Positions 10,751 to 24,800 of a DNA stretch of 64,000 nucleotides are shown here, piece after piece. The translations under genes and the position numbers were made by a program. Positions within the stretch are counted from its first letter, which is position 1. Each line of letters starts with the position of its first letter. Source of the DNA: Blastomyces gilchristii SLH14081 (taxonomy: Eukaryota; Ascomycota; Eurotiomycetes; Onygenales; Ajellomycetaceae); the NCBI RefSeq assembly GCF_000003855.2, contig NW_003101678.1, positions 124,001 to 188,000 of the forward strand, in the 5' to 3' direction. Under the pieces are notes generated by a model, which saw only the letters and a program-made list of their open reading frames with translations, was not told where the DNA came from and ran no database searches.

Positions 10751-12030
10751 GCTGTTTCTCAGTAGCACACACACACGCTCAGTGCGTGTGGTCTGTGCGT
10801 CGAGATCCGAAGATGGGAGGGAATTGCTGAGAGTTGGTTCAAGAAATACTGAACGGATGCTAGGGGAATGGGTGATAGCTTCGTTCAGATTTCGACTTCC
10901 TTGGGCCTGGCTGTTGGTGTAGCTTTCGCGGAGATTTTATTATTTATATAATCTTGCATCGGTAGGATGGATAACCTCATCAGCGCCGAAAAAGGTTTCC
11001 TTTGTTTTTCAATCCGATTTGGTTGTTTAGTTTCCAAGGTCCCCAACTCTCTTTACCATTTTGCGTTCTTCTTTCGGTCTGTAATAGAAGACTCGTTCTT
11101 TTTTGGACCTTCTCCCGCTCTCACCCCCCCAGAGATTCTTTCACTTCTTCCTCATATGTCTCATCAGTTAGCCATTCCTGTCAATTTTCGAGAGGCAAAT
11201 GAGAATCACTTTCTCCCCGAAATTTGTTCCATGGCATTTCAAATTCCGTCAGAAAATATTTCTCAGCTAGTCGGAGGGGGAAGATCATTCATTTTGCAGA
11301 TTTCCCTTCACACATCGTGATTCAAATGCCATTTCGACGTCTGCGGTTGTCTCAAACCGCTATCCCCAGTTTCTATTCGTCCCAGAAACCAGAAATGTGC
11401 GCATGAGCATCAGTAGAGCGGCCCTGAATAGTGCAAATCAATCCCTATAAAAATGCGTAAAAACAAAACTGCCTTCCCGTGACAATACAAATGCTATGGC
11501 ATGCATTGCATGCATTGGAAAGGAGGCAAAGCATAGCCAGGAATGCCGTCGCGTAAATCTCCCTTTCCGACTGCCCTGTGTGTTCCAACGGATATGGCCC
11601 CTCACGATTTCTTGAACTCACTCCCTTTGGAACGTCTGTTCCATTCCCCCATCCTTAGCATATTTGCAAAAAACGAAAAAATCGTATATGAATCACTAGT
11701 TCCTTGTATTGGGAGAGACGTTGGGGAGTTTCATCTCTATATTCATATATCCCCCCCCCAAAAAAAAAGTGGAATCCTGCAAAAAACAAGACAAGGTCGA
11801 GCCATATGGGCTGGGGGGTGAATCTTCCACCTCCCCCCCCCCTCCTTCGAATGCGAAATGCCTTACTTATCGCAATCCACCGACTGTAATCGACATGTTG
11901 TATTTAAAAGTTGGAAAAATTAGTTGGAGAAACAAACAAAAAGGTTCGAACGAAAGCTGGTGCCAAGACCGAAACAAATCCAACTGCTTATTAATCACGG
12001 TAAAACTGTTGGCCGTTGCGGCCGTTGGTG
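10751..12030. other. GC-balanced intergenic stretch
   Basis: Contains an (AC)n run at about 10766-10775, nested tgcatgca palindromes near 11498-11518, C-runs at about 11752-11759 and 11830-11842, and no supported gene. The open stretches here are Ser/Phe/Pro-rich without leader, domain or intron logic. Confidence 0.5.
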
Positions 12031-12034
12031 TATA

Positions 12035-12205
12035 CAGAAAACTTGACCTCGCTAAGTGCGCCACTTGACCTTGTTACATAATCATGACCCTGACCTCGCA
12101 CAATCTTGGAGGATAACGTTGTTGTGTTGTGTTGTAATCTAACTACGCGAGTTACACTAATGGATAGGTTGGGGTGGCACGTGACTAGGGTAGGTGTAGT
12201 AACCG
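12035..12205. repeat. Unmutated copy of a dispersed repeat with TGACCT-type motifs
   Basis: The first part (12038-12090, with ctaagtgcgccacttgacc) matches the reverse complement of about 31285-31345. The second part (12098-12205, with ctaactacgcgagttaca) matches 30499-30605, which carries C-to-T and G-to-A changes. TGACC(T)YG is repeated several times. The minus strand starts TGTAACTCGCG, so this could be an LTR fragment, but no matching partner LTR was found. Confidence 0.5.
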
Positions 12206-12299
12206 GAAAAACGTAGGCTTATTATATGACCGGGTTATGGTTGTTCCGCCATGCCAGTCGCCGACACCATCGCCGAACTGTAAAATATAATATAATGGT

Positions 12300-13412
12300 G
12301 GATTAGCCATGGAATCACTGTAAATGAGTTATGAACAGAACAAAATCATCATTGTATTAACAATATTATCAATTCCTATCTATATAATTACTAATTCTAA
12401 AAAACATTTCATTCACTGAAATCATTCTCTATTGAAAATCTATTATATTTCTTTATAATTTTTCTCAGATTCTCTGAATTATCTCTATATTATTATCATT
12501 ATTTTCTGTCATATTCACATTAATATTTATTTCAGAGAACTTATAAATTGATATTAGAGTTTATAAAGAGTCAGTATCAATGATTATTTATCATTTAAGA
12601 GAGAGAGTCTTAGAGAAATTAGAAGCTATGTATTTATTTATCTATATTATTATCAACTTCTATATAAATCTGAGAATTATTTTACTAATTCTAACTTACT
12701 TTTTCACTGAGAATGTCAAGAGTTTCAGTGCTGCTTATAGTCAGAGAATCAATCAGAGTTAGAAGATTGAAGAAGAAAGAAGAAAGAGAATCAATAGCAG
12801 TAGTAAAAATATTAGTAAGAGAGATAAGAAGAGAATTATTATTATTATTAAATTTCTCATCACTACTACTACTATTGCTGACTATAACTGAATTCTTATC
12901 AAGATAATCTGTGAGTCTCTGAACATGTTTCATTATTTCATATATTTTAATAGTAATATAGCTAGCTTCAGTATTAATATTATTTATTAAATTTATAAGA
13001 TTCTTTATTATTAATTTTTATTCTTTAATATAACTAACTATTATTCTCAAAAGCTTATAATATACTTTAAGCTTGATAGTTTCAATATCAAGTTTTATCT
13101 TTTTAATTATAATTTTCTTCTTTTCTGCAGTAACTTTTTTCTTTTCAATTTCTAATTTCATTCTTTCAATATTCAACTTAATCTTCTTAATCTTAATTTT
13201 AGCTTTTTCAGCAGTACTGATGATAATATTCAGAGCTTTCAGAGCAATAGTGATACTTTTTATATATTAAGCTTTCACTTTCTGTTAATAAGTTTTAACT
13301 TTTTTAATCTATTTTAAAAGATTCTTCACTGATTTCAATATAGCTCTCTTTATTATTTTCTTAAAATTATTCAATATAGAAAGATAAAAGTCATGAATTT
13401 GAATTAGATTAT
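12300..13412. other. AT-rich block with a possible coiled-coil gene relic
   Basis: CpG-free sequence. On the minus strand 13270-13073 reads as a Lys/Ile/Glu-rich heptad-like segment (repeats of the KIKLxIExxK kind) without stops. Such a regular charged pattern is typical of a coiled coil, but could also arise from low complexity. No start, partner domain or family can be assigned. Confidence 0.25.
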
Positions 13413-13726
13413 TGTGGCGGGCTGCGCCCGATCAATTATATAGACTATTCCGTACACTTCATAGATTCCTACCGCCCCATTCCCGATCGCCGATCCTCGG
13501 CCGCCACGAACGTGTATGTTCCGATCACCGATCCTCGGCCGCTATGAATGCGTGTATATTCTTCCACCCTGAAGCATCACTGTGTACACCATCACATACA
13601 TGTATAAATATTCACTTCAATTGCTGATTCTCACACTTTCTCTTTCTTTTCTTCTCTAATGTTTTTCTCTTTGTTATATAAGATCTATCAATATAATACT
13701 GATCTATTCAGCATAGACCTCTTATA
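13413..13726 (+). repeat. 5' LTR of gypsy element 1 (314 bp)
   Basis: Runs from TGTGGCGGGC to CTTATA (TG...CA with one C-to-T). It is the same length as the LTR at 18907-19220. It is preceded by ATTAT, the target duplication. It keeps many CpG and CC/GG dinucleotides that its partner LTR has lost. Confidence 0.93.
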
Positions 13727-14067
13727 CTAGAAAAACATTTATTATCTTCTTATTAGAAAATGATTATTCATGCATTATCTTCTTATTAGAAATGATTATT
13801 TATCAAGAGATACTCAAACATGTAACAATATGTAAGAAATAGAGAAATAGTCAAATAGTTAAATAAACACTGAGTCTTCAGATAGTTCTCAGATAGAAGC
13901 TTGCTTATCAGTTACTCTAACTTTATAACAAGATCTTACAAAGAGAGTAAGATCTTATAAGAGAATATCAGTGAAAGATCTGAGAGTTCTGACATTCAGA
14001 TATATAAGAATATAATTACACTTCTTCAGATTTCACAGATATCATACATCTGATAATCAATATAATC

Positions 14068-17000
14068 ATGTCTAATGATAATATGAAACTCTTAAATATA
14101 AGTATAGATGTGATATCACAGTGACTCTGAACAATGTTGAAATTACAACAGTAATAGATAGCTGATATGCATGCAACTCAACAACTTCAATATAAAGAGA
14201 TTTAATAATTAACTCATACAATTTCAACATTTACAGAATTAAGTATAAAAGTACTGAAAGAACACTTAGATACTTCTGTATATTTCAATACTTCTGATCT
14301 CACTCTCTACTCATTATAAAGAATGAAAATGCTTATAAAACTGAGTATAGATGAAGATATCATCAGTTCATTAATTAATCAAGATTAATATATTAATGAA
14401 AGATTGAAAGATTGTATAAAACAGAAGTTTCATTCATGAATGAAAGCATGTAAATCAGTATTATAAATATCTGATAATATTATTAAATATCTTGATATTC
14501 TGTTTCAAGACACTGTTATATAATAGAAAGTATTAAATTGATTACAGAGTATCTAACAGAGAAATACTTCTCTTATAACATTTATTCCTGACTTCAATAT
14601 TAAAATTCTAGAAGTAGAAGATTAATCTTGAGAGAATTAAATAAAGATTAGTATACTTAAGAAGATATTAACTTTCAAACTCTTACAGACTCTTGTAAGT
14701 GTAGACAAAGATCAGACTTATAAAGACTTCTGCATACAGCTCTGAATATTGAATAATCATCTTATCAAGCTCAAGAGTATACAGAACAGTGATAGAAGAT
14801 ATTACATCTCAGTGACTTATACACTCATACTGAAGAACAATAATAATGCAGATATTATGAATTGAGTAGACTTGAATATCTATATATAAGTAAGAGTCTT
14901 CACTGTCTGAACAGGCTTTTAAGTTTCTGATATCACTCTCAAAGAAGTTGCTGATCAATGTCAATGAGAAGTATACATTAACTGTAACTAATCAGAGTAC
15001 ATTGCTTTTAACTGCTGATTAATCTATATATCTTCTCAATTAAGAGAAAGATTGATGTCTTCTTATTTAAAAGATGAATCAGCATCTGTCTGCAGCAATC
15101 ACATTACAGTGAAGAAAGATTCAGAAGATAACTATAAAAATATTCTGATAAAACAGAAAAAAGATTAGCTTCTGTTCAAATTTATAAATAGAAGCTTGAA
15201 GAGATTAGATAATAATAATTTAAAGAGAAAATAATAATAAATGTAATTCTTATATCTACTGTGATTGATAATATGTATAATATAAAAGTCATGATAGACA
15301 GCAGTCTATACTACTATATAATGATAAAATCTTTAGTCATAAAATATTATAATCTTCAGTGTATTTCTTTATCAAAACCCTGACTTCTCACAGAATTTAA
15401 TAATTCAAAGAATGTTTATATCTGTTATATAGTGAAACTAAACATAGATGTAAGAGAATATTAATATGAAGATATCTATACATATAAAGTTAATAATTTC
15501 AATTATAATCTTATATTAAAACTTATCTGACTATCTGAACAAGACATCTTACTGAATACTTAAAACAGAAGCTTGATATTCTCTAATAATAACAGAATTC
15601 ACAAAGATAATATTCACAAGACTATGAATCTTACACAGATCTCTGTCAACACTTATAAAATACTCTGAAAAAGAAGTCATCATCAAAATTATTAATAGAG
15701 TCACTGATAAGTTCACTGATAGCAGAATTATATATCAATCTATTCTGTCAGTCTAGCTGATATTAAAAAGACTCTAGAAAAGTTATCTCATATTATAATA
15801 ACAGATTCTTATACAAAACTCTCTTAATAATATTATGAATATCTAGATGTCTTCTGATAAGATAATATTATAAATATACTTCTCTTACAAGGTTCTGAAG
15901 TAAATCACAGTATCAAGTTAGAGAAAANNNNNNNNNNNNNNNNNNNNNNNNNNNNNNNNNNNNNNNNNNNNNNNNNNNNNNNNNNNNNNNNNNNNNNNNN
16001 NNNNNNNNNNNNNNNNNNNNNNNNNNNTTCTTCTTCTTCAAAAGACACTCACTATATCTGTTAAATAAAGAATTTATACATATAACAACTCTTTCACTGC
16101 AGCCTCTATTCTCTTTGTAAAGAAATCAGATGAAGAACTTCAATTCTGTGTAAATTATTGAGAATTGAACAGATTAATAAGAAAAGACTATTATTCTTTA
16201 TCTCTTATTAATGAAACTCTAGCTTACATTGAACAAGCTCAATAATTTACAAAGTTAGATATTATCATCACATTTCATAAGATTCATATTACTGAAGAAG
16301 ATGAGTGACTTACAGTATTTCAAACATAATATAATCTCTTTGAATAAGTAGTCATATTCTTTGAACTGATCAATGCTCTCAGTACATTTCAGAAGTATAT
16401 TAACTAAGCACTCTGAGACTTTCTTGATAAATTTGCATCTGCTTATCTAGATAACATTCTCATCTTTACTAATGAATTCAGAAAGAAATATCAAGAGTAT
16501 ATATAAAGAGTGTTATAATAACTATGAGAAGCAGAACTATTAATTGATATTAATAAGTATGATTTTAAAGTCAAGAGTATTAAATACTTAGGTTTCATTA
16601 TAGAAGCTGATAAGAGAATCTGAATAAATTCTGAGAAGATCTCTACTATTCTTGAATAAGAGGTCTTATGTACTGTGAAAGATGTATAAAGCTTTATCAG
16701 ATTCACTAACTTCTATCAGTGATTTATATAAAACTTCTCAGATATTATGAGATTACTTATAGAACTCACTAAGAAAGATACAGTATTTCAATGATTAGTA
16801 GATACTGAAGCTACATTTATACAGATAAAGAAGATATTTATTAATACTTCTCTACTGATAATATTTAATTCTGATTATAAGATAGTTATTAAAGCTGATT
16901 TCTCTGACTATGTAATAGAAGAAGTAATATTATAATATAATAATGAAGATGTTCTACAATTATATATCTTTATATTTAAGAAACTGAGTTCTGTTGAATA

Positions 17001-18906
17001 CAATTATAAGATCTATGATAAGAAACTTCTCATAATTATATACTATTTAGAAGAATAAGACTCTGAACTCTGAAGTGTCTCTGAATTTGAGATAGTCACA
17101 GATTATAAGAATCTTAAATACTTTATAACTACTTATAAACTTACTGAATGATAGATATAATAATCTGAGTTCTTAAGCTGCTTTCATTTTACAATACACT
17201 ATCATTCTAACAGTCAGAACTCAATGATAGATGCTCTCTTATAATGAGAGTAAGATATATTATCTGATATAACAGATACTCACTGAATGAACTGAGAGCA
17301 CTAGCTCTTAAATTCAAAGATACTAGTTGATCAAGATGAAACAACTCATAACACTATATATACTTCTCTGATTAGAATATTCTCTTTTTAAATTAACACT
17401 GATATCTCAACTTCTCTCAAATCTACACTGAATGAATTATAATATATAATAGTTTAAACTGATGAACTTCTTCAAGCACTCACTGAAGCAGTATATCAAG
17501 AAGCACTCTGATTCTCTTCAGAACTATGTATAAGAACTGATATCTCAGAATACTTAATTAATAATAATAATACTCTATAGTTTTATAAGTGATATTGAGT
17601 TCTTTACTCTGAACTCTTACACACTTGAATAGTGCAAGAGATGTATAATTTGTGTATAACTAATTATTCAGATTATAAATAACTGTATTGAATAATCTTT
17701 CAGAAGTTCTACTAATCTGAGATATTAAACAGTATCAGATATTTTATCTGAAACTGTAATTATTATTTCTCTATCATCTTATGAAAAAACTGTAGAAAAG
17801 ATCTGCTGAGACTGCTTAATATCTCTGATAGAATCTGATAAGATATGATAATTAATTTCACTATTAATCTTTCTAAGAGTAAGAGCTGTAGAAACATTTT
17901 GATCATTATGAATCAATTGAGTAAGAGTGTTATATTGAAACTCTGTAATAAGATGAATACTGAACAAGTCACTGAAGCTTTTCTAAGAAGTCTGTTCTAT
18001 TAGATATATGAATTACTGAGATCTATAGTATTGAATTAAAGCTGTTAATTTATAAGTACTCTCTAAACAAGAATCTGTCAAGTTCTCAAGATTATATATC
18101 ATTTATCAACTATCTATTACTCTGAGACTGATGATACATCAGAATGAATAATTCAGACTATAAAGAACTATCTCTGTAAGTTCTGTAATTACTTATAAGA
18201 TAATTGATATAATCTGCTTTTACACACAGAGATCACTATCAATGAATAAGATGCTGTTTTAACAGATATAAATCTGTTCTTTCTTACACATAGTTATCAT
18301 ATAAAGATGTTGAATCTTCTAGAGATTACACAGTTTACACTGAATTCTCACAGTCTGATTCAGATCACTGATAATATAGTAATAAAACTCTGAAATATCT
18401 GCAATTGCGCAGAGATTTCTATGATAACTGTAAAACAAGATTAAGAGAATTAAATTAATATTCACTGAGACTCTGCTGAATAATATAAGATAGAAGATCT
18501 AGTATAATTGAATCTTAAGAATATATAAATCATATGTTTATCTTATATGCTAGATTATCATCATATCAAGTATAAAGTAATAGAAGTTCTAGATAGTCAT
18601 AACTACTATCTTAATATATTATCAGAAATTCATAATATCTTTCATACAAGCTTGCTTCACTATGCTGTCACTGATCTGTTCTCTTCTTAACTAACTTCTG
18701 ACTGACAATCACCAGAGATTATAGAAGAAGATAATGAGCTTGAGTGAGAGATTGAAGATATTCTCAATGAGAGATCACACAGCTGCAGTTAATAATATCT
18801 TGTGAAATGAGTCAGTTATAATTAACTGACCTGAACTCTGAGTTCTGTGTTATCTGAAACAGCAGCTCTTGACTGATAAAAACTGCTTCTGAAAAGAGAG
18901 AACTAA
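14068..18906 (+). pseudogene. Gag-Pol polyprotein of gypsy element 1, destroyed by C-to-T and G-to-A changes
   Basis: The ATG at 14068 opens a gag-like region, matched at 38407 in the sister element. A retropepsin-like segment with an Asp-Ser at the expected place lies near 15290. RT is around 16060-16750, with a recognisable polyprotein motif at the YPLPLI position. RNase H is around 16840-17250, integrase core around 17640-18400, and a tail with a chromodomain at about 18738-18870 (ending in the TAALD region). The terminal TAA (18904-18906) directly abuts the 3' LTR. Dozens of in-frame stops, nearly all TAA or TGA, replace Gln and Trp. An N-gap (15928-16027) lies in the protease-RT linker. 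The chromodomain places it in the chromovirus branch of Metaviridae-type retrotransposons, which in other fungi target silent chromatin. Confidence 0.88.
15928..16027. other. Assembly gap (100 N)
   Basis: Exactly 100 N, the conventional unknown-length gap. The sister element covers most of the missing part at about 40283-40353. Confidence 0.99.
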
Positions 18907-19220
18907 TGTAACAGACTGTACTTGATCAATTATATAGACTATTCTGTACACTTTATAGATTTCTACTACCTCATTTCTGATCACTGATTCTCAGCTGCTA
19001 TGAATGTGTATATTCTGATCACTGATCCTCGGCTGCTACAAACACATGTATATTCTTTCACCCCGAAGCATCACCACGTACATCACCACATACACATATA
19101 AATATTTACTTCAATTACTGATTCTCACACTTTCTCTTTCTTTTCTTCTCTAATGTTTTTCTCTTTATTATATAAGACCTATCAATATAATACTGATCTA
19201 TTCGGCGTAGACTTCTTACA
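18907..19220 (+). repeat. 3' LTR of gypsy element 1 (314 bp)
   Basis: Begins TGTAACAGACTG and ends ACTTCTTACA. It has the same length as the 5' LTR, with many C/T and G/A differences. It is followed by the target duplication ATTAT. Confidence 0.93.
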
Positions 19221-21700
19221 ATTATTAACTTATTCTTTTAATTCTTCAGAGATAATCACACATCTCTTTTTCTTATAATTATAATTTATATAAGGCTTTG
19301 AGCTTCTCTTTATCTTATCACAAGTAGTATTTAAATAACAGAGAAAAATATACTTAATACAGTATTTATATATTATTTATTTATCAGACTGCTTTATCAG
19401 TGTATTCAGATAGTTACTTACTTTCTTCTCTTAAGTCTTTACAGCAGTAATATAGATATACTTGAGAATATTACTTATTATTTTAATACTACTACTATTA
19501 TTATTATTACTGTAATTAATACTGCTGCTATTATTATTACTGTGATTAATACTACTGCTATTATTATTATTACTGTGATTGATACTGATATAATAAATTG
19601 CTGATATTCTTAATATACTATACAGATAAAATATCTTGATTAGAACTTTTCTAGTTAAAAGCTTTCTATTATAACTGACGGAATACTAATTAGACTGAGA
19701 GATAAAGAAGAACAGAGTAAGCTAAGTAAGCTGAGAATAATCTTTACAGTGTATTATTATTGTAAGAAGAAAAAAGAAGAAAAGAAGAAAAAGAAAAATA
19801 TAAGTCTTTATATATATTATTAATTCATCTTTACAGATTGTTATATAATAAATATAAATACTTTTATATTTCATCTCTAAGTGTAATCAGCATATCCGAT
19901 GAATTTCATTCATATCTTAATACTTTTTGTACAGACTATCACTGATTGAATTACAGCTATTTTAAATACAAAATCATTTCTATTAACTAGAAACAAGTAT
20001 TTAATACACTATTAGAAATATATCTACAGAATTCAAGATTTTCTGATACAGTGAAATTAGTGAATTCTTCACAGTTATAACTATACAAATTATAAGATAG
20101 AGAATATAATAACTTTCTTCAATGAATATCAAGACAGATATATTCTAATTATATGTATTAAAGTATATATTAACTAATTTATATATAAAACTCATAGAAA
20201 ACTAAATATATTGAAATATAAATAGATTATATTGAAAATCTCTACATCACTGATCTATCTTTCATCAGAAGTATCTCTGAAAATTTGATCTTTTTCTGTA
20301 TCTCTTTTCATATATCTTTTATCAAATGTCTCTTTTTTACTATCAGAGTATTCTGAATTATCTCAGTAAAGTTATCTCTGATAATTTACTGATATTCAGA
20401 AATATTACTTATCAGATCTCAGAATGTCAGAATATTTTATTATTATAGTATAGCTATGATAAAATTTTCATTTATATCAGTATCATTAAATATTTTAACC
20501 TGAGTTATAAGATTGATATATATCTCTATTTTTCAGAATCAGTTTCTAGTTTTTCAATCTGAAGTTTTCAATTCAATATCTTTAACTAATGAATATTTAA
20601 CTTATGTTTCATATATTATTATTCTTACTGAGAGAATTAATCAAAGTTAATGATTTCTCATACTCAGTAAAAAATCAGAAAGAACTTTTCAGTAGTAAAT
20701 GAATTATAGAAGTATTCAAAGATAATTAATTCTTTATAGTAGTTATATAATCTGATTACTACTGAACTTTCTCTACTCTTTATCTTCTTCTATTAAATAT
20801 AATTCCATATTAAAAAATAGTTAGCTAAGTTAATTAAAAAAATTTTAATATCTCACTGAAAAGTTGATATATTTACTAAAATCTAATACTACTTATCTTC
20901 ATTTCTTTAAGAGTTTGAAACTTTTATGTTTTAATTGTATTCAGCATCATCATTCTGCTGAATGAAAAGATATATAATATTTTATTCTTTATTTTTATCA
21001 TACTTATAACTGTTCAATTCAAATTATCTTTGTTAAAAGAAAGAAAATATATTCATTTTATTTTCAGATGCAGACACTGCTCTGTCAGCTGAATTTTCTT
21101 CTTATATATTTCTGTATCTAAATGCTGAGTTCAGTGACATCTTTTTAGTAGACTGCTTAATATCAGTGATGAGTTTAACTTCTTCTTATCTGACTGATAT
21201 TTATCATTGCTATTATTATGTTTATTCTATATTCAGATATATTAATATCAGATTTCTTTTGAAATCAGTGATTTATCTCATTAAATCTATCAGATGAGAG
21301 AGTTTAGAAAGATCTAGTAAAGCAGAATTCATAATAATATTTATTTTCAGAATCTTGATAAAACTCTGATAAATTTATAATATAAATTTTAACAAATTGC
21401 AGAAATATAATTTTAAAATAAAGAAAGTAGTTTGATTGTTAATATTAAATTAATATAGATTATCACTGATTACAGCTTTTATTAATATATCTCTTTTTAA
21501 TAATTTAATCTTATCTCTTTATTTTATCAAGACTGCTCATTCACTTCATTTATATCTTTTCAACTATGCAACTTTCTTCTATAAATTATATCAGAAAGTA
21601 AAATATTGTATCTGTTTAATTGAAATCTGAAATACTATCTATCATCTGTCTCTAGACAAGAATCTGAGAATGATCAATTGAAATTTCAATCTCAGAGCTC
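19221..21700. other. AT-rich, RIP-like sequence, unidentified
   Basis: No element could be recognised. It contains an imperfect tandem array near 19490-19590 (listed separately) and many stops in every frame. Confidence 0.5.
19485..19592. repeat. Imperfect ~40-bp tandem array with ATT triplets
   Basis: About three units of the type attattattactgtgattaa, followed by tactgctgct variants. Confidence 0.7.
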
Positions 21701-21889
21701 TCTTTTCTCAGAAACTGCAAATGAAGATTTTATTAAAAGTGATTCTGATAATAATGCTTCTAATGAAGAAGTATTACTATTTTTAGTAAGTTTATCACTT
21801 TTAATATTTCTATTATTATAAAAACTAACATTCTCTAAAGACAAAGTCATATAATGAGAATGCTGCTGATAATATTAAGTATATTAAGT

Positions 21890-24800
21890 GACTTTTGAAA
21901 GCAGCTACTGAGAAGAATATTTTCAAAAATAATAATCAAGAGAATTCTAATGAGTCAGTCACTGATAATATTGAAATATCAGCTGCTGATACAATTACAA
22001 TTACTATTACTGATCAATTTATTAATTCTGATTCAGTAATTGATATATCTTATAAATACTGTAACTTTGAAATGAATTTATTTATTCTGACAATGAGACT
22101 CTGAGCTGAAGAGTTAAGTATTTCCTGAAAAAACTATAAATTATTAATATAAATTCTGTGTTTATTGAAGAATATATTACTGATAAGTCTGCTCTCAGAA
22201 GGCCTCTCAACTCTGAAAAAGTAATACAGAGTATAATTTCTGATTTTATCAGTTAAGAAAACCTCAATTTCAATAGTATCATTAATATAAATATTAACTC
22301 TGAGTTCTACTCAGAAAAATCTTATCAAATTCTTTATAAGATTACTCTACTTTTAAAATCTAATTCTCTTGATATCTTCTCTTCTCAAATCCTCAACTTT
22401 TCAGCAACAAATGTATATAGAAATAACAGAAATTATCAACAATCTCACAGAGTTATAACAATCTCATAGTTGAGAAAGCTCAGTTAAATATTATTTTAAT
22501 AACTTTATATAATATTTATTAAATAAATCTATTTTTTCTTTCAATTTTATTCAGTATTGATGTGAGAATCTTGAATACTTTTACAAATCAGAGTTGAATG
22601 ATATATCTCACATTAAGAGAGTACATTTTATCAGATATAATTACTGATATTTAGACATAAGATCTTATATAATAGTTCTGAAAGTTTAAGAAGCTATTCA
22701 CTATACTTTATAGACTATACAAAGATTATTATTCTTGAATTCATTATTTAATCTCTTCAAAATAATCACAATGAAGAATAAGATGAAATATATCTTAATT
22801 ATTCAAGTTCTTAATTAACTTAATATTTATATAAATATAGTATTTGAATCAGGTTCTGATCTACTAGTATATAATAGTTAAGATCAGTATTTTCTTCACT
22901 AAGTCATAAGAATTAAAACTGAAGTTATTAAGATATAATCATATTATAAATCTTCACTAATTCAGACTGAGTTAAAAATTGCAGCATATAAATAAGATCT
23001 TTTGAAAAGTATATTTTATTCTGATATATAAATTATTTCTCTATTATATCAATTATTTATTAATGAATTTGATTTATATTGAAATATATACTGAAGCTTA
23101 ATAAGTTTTTATTTGATTTCTGCACTAAATACTGTTGAGTACTTAAAGTGAAATAATATTTTTATTCTAATCTTTGATTTTTATAATATTAATTTTTCTG
23201 ATATAGTTACTGTATTATCACATGACTTATCTATATTAAACTATGAGAAGATTATGATGAATATTAATAAAAAAAAGATAAGAGTGATTGCATCTTACAT
23301 TGCATTTCTTAAAGATATACTGTAGTAAAATAGTAATACAGAGATCAAAGAATCAATAGTAAGAAGATTATACTAAAGCTACTTTATTACTAATAAGAAT
23401 TGACTGAATCTGAACTATAATCTATATAATAATAACTGATTTCACTATTATATATAACATCTTCAGACTAAACTGAATAATCTGCTGAATCTCACATACA
23501 GAGATTAAATATATCAAGAGTAAGAAATAATATTACAGACTGTATCTCTTTTTTAGATATATTTAAGTTTGAATTTAATCTCTTTTTTCTCATCTGATTT
23601 ATATTATAGTGAGTTTACTGATATATCAGAGATTTTACACTTATTACTAATCAGTACTGTTTTATCACTGTATAATTAGTTAGAATACTTTTAAATATTA
23701 CAGATATTTTCTTTTTCTTATAGTTAGAATTGTCTACAGTCATCAATCACTCATCTCAAGAAATATCAGCTTTAAGAACATGTTTAAGCTTCAATCATTA
23801 TATCTCTTATCTTGCAGTGTAAGCTCAGAGAGAAATGACTCAGTTTAATAATTAAGTAAATTATTTCTGCAGCATTTTCAGCATTAAATCAATCATCTAT
23901 TGATTTTATTATTCAGATATATGCAGTCATTGTAAGAAGTAATAGTCTATTAATATCTCAATCACTGAGAGAAAATAATTCTGAAATGACTTATTAAATT
24001 ATACTAAGAGCTCACTGATAATTATAATTTCTTATTAAAGTAGTAGTCAGAGCAGCAGTGATATTTAAGTTATCTCAAGCTAGTTCAGTTATTAATTATC
24101 AGTTATTTCCTGCTTTAACTATGAGCACTGTTATCATGCATATCAGTGATTATATAAAAAAAGCAAAGCTTATATAATATATAAAGAGATGACTGAATAT
24201 ATATATTAATTTACACTATATTAAGCAGATTAAAGAATATATAGTATTCAATAACTATAATATTCTGATAAGAGAGAACAAGCATCAGAACTACAAGAAT
24301 CTAGTACAGTGAATAAATTATTAAGATATAAAAAAGACACTGCTCTTATAGAAGAGCTTTCACTGAACTTTATAACTAATATTAAGAGATTTCTTTAACA
24401 GCTCTGATATATATCTAATACAGAAGATTCAAGATTTATATACAATTTACTCAGTACTATTCAATAATCTGCTAAGAATAAATGAAGAAGCTGAAGATAA
24501 GAATGATGATTCATTAAACTACTCTCTTAAATTGAAGTTAATAAAAGATTATATCACTTTGAAGATTTTTAATCATCTATTATTAAGTAAGATATTAGAG
24601 AAAGTTAGTATATAATTTATAAATCTCTTCAAGCTTGAATTACTTTATTTATTTCTCAATAAGTTATAAGAATTCTATGACACTGATTGAAATAAGTTCT
24701 TAGTTTTAAAATCAGATCACTGTTTAATACTTTTCTATAATAAGTTAACATTCTCAGTTCAGTATATCTATTCAATCAATTAATCAATCAATTAGTTATT

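Larger units (their letters stand above)
13413..19220 (+). mobile_element. Ty3/gypsy chromovirus, complete length, inactivated (gypsy element 1)
   Basis: Two 314-bp LTRs flank 5.2 kb that reads in the order gag, protease, reverse transcriptase, RNase H, integrase, chromodomain. The 5-bp target duplication ATTAT is at 13408-13412 and 19221-19225. A second copy of the family is at 37807-59901. The element is dead: its reading frame is full of TAA and TGA in place of expected CAA and TGG. Confidence 0.92.

Noticed and set aside
10967..11320. 117-codon frame downstream of the second hydrophobin
   Set aside because: Phe/Ser/Pro-rich, no domain, overlapped by other equally good chance frames.
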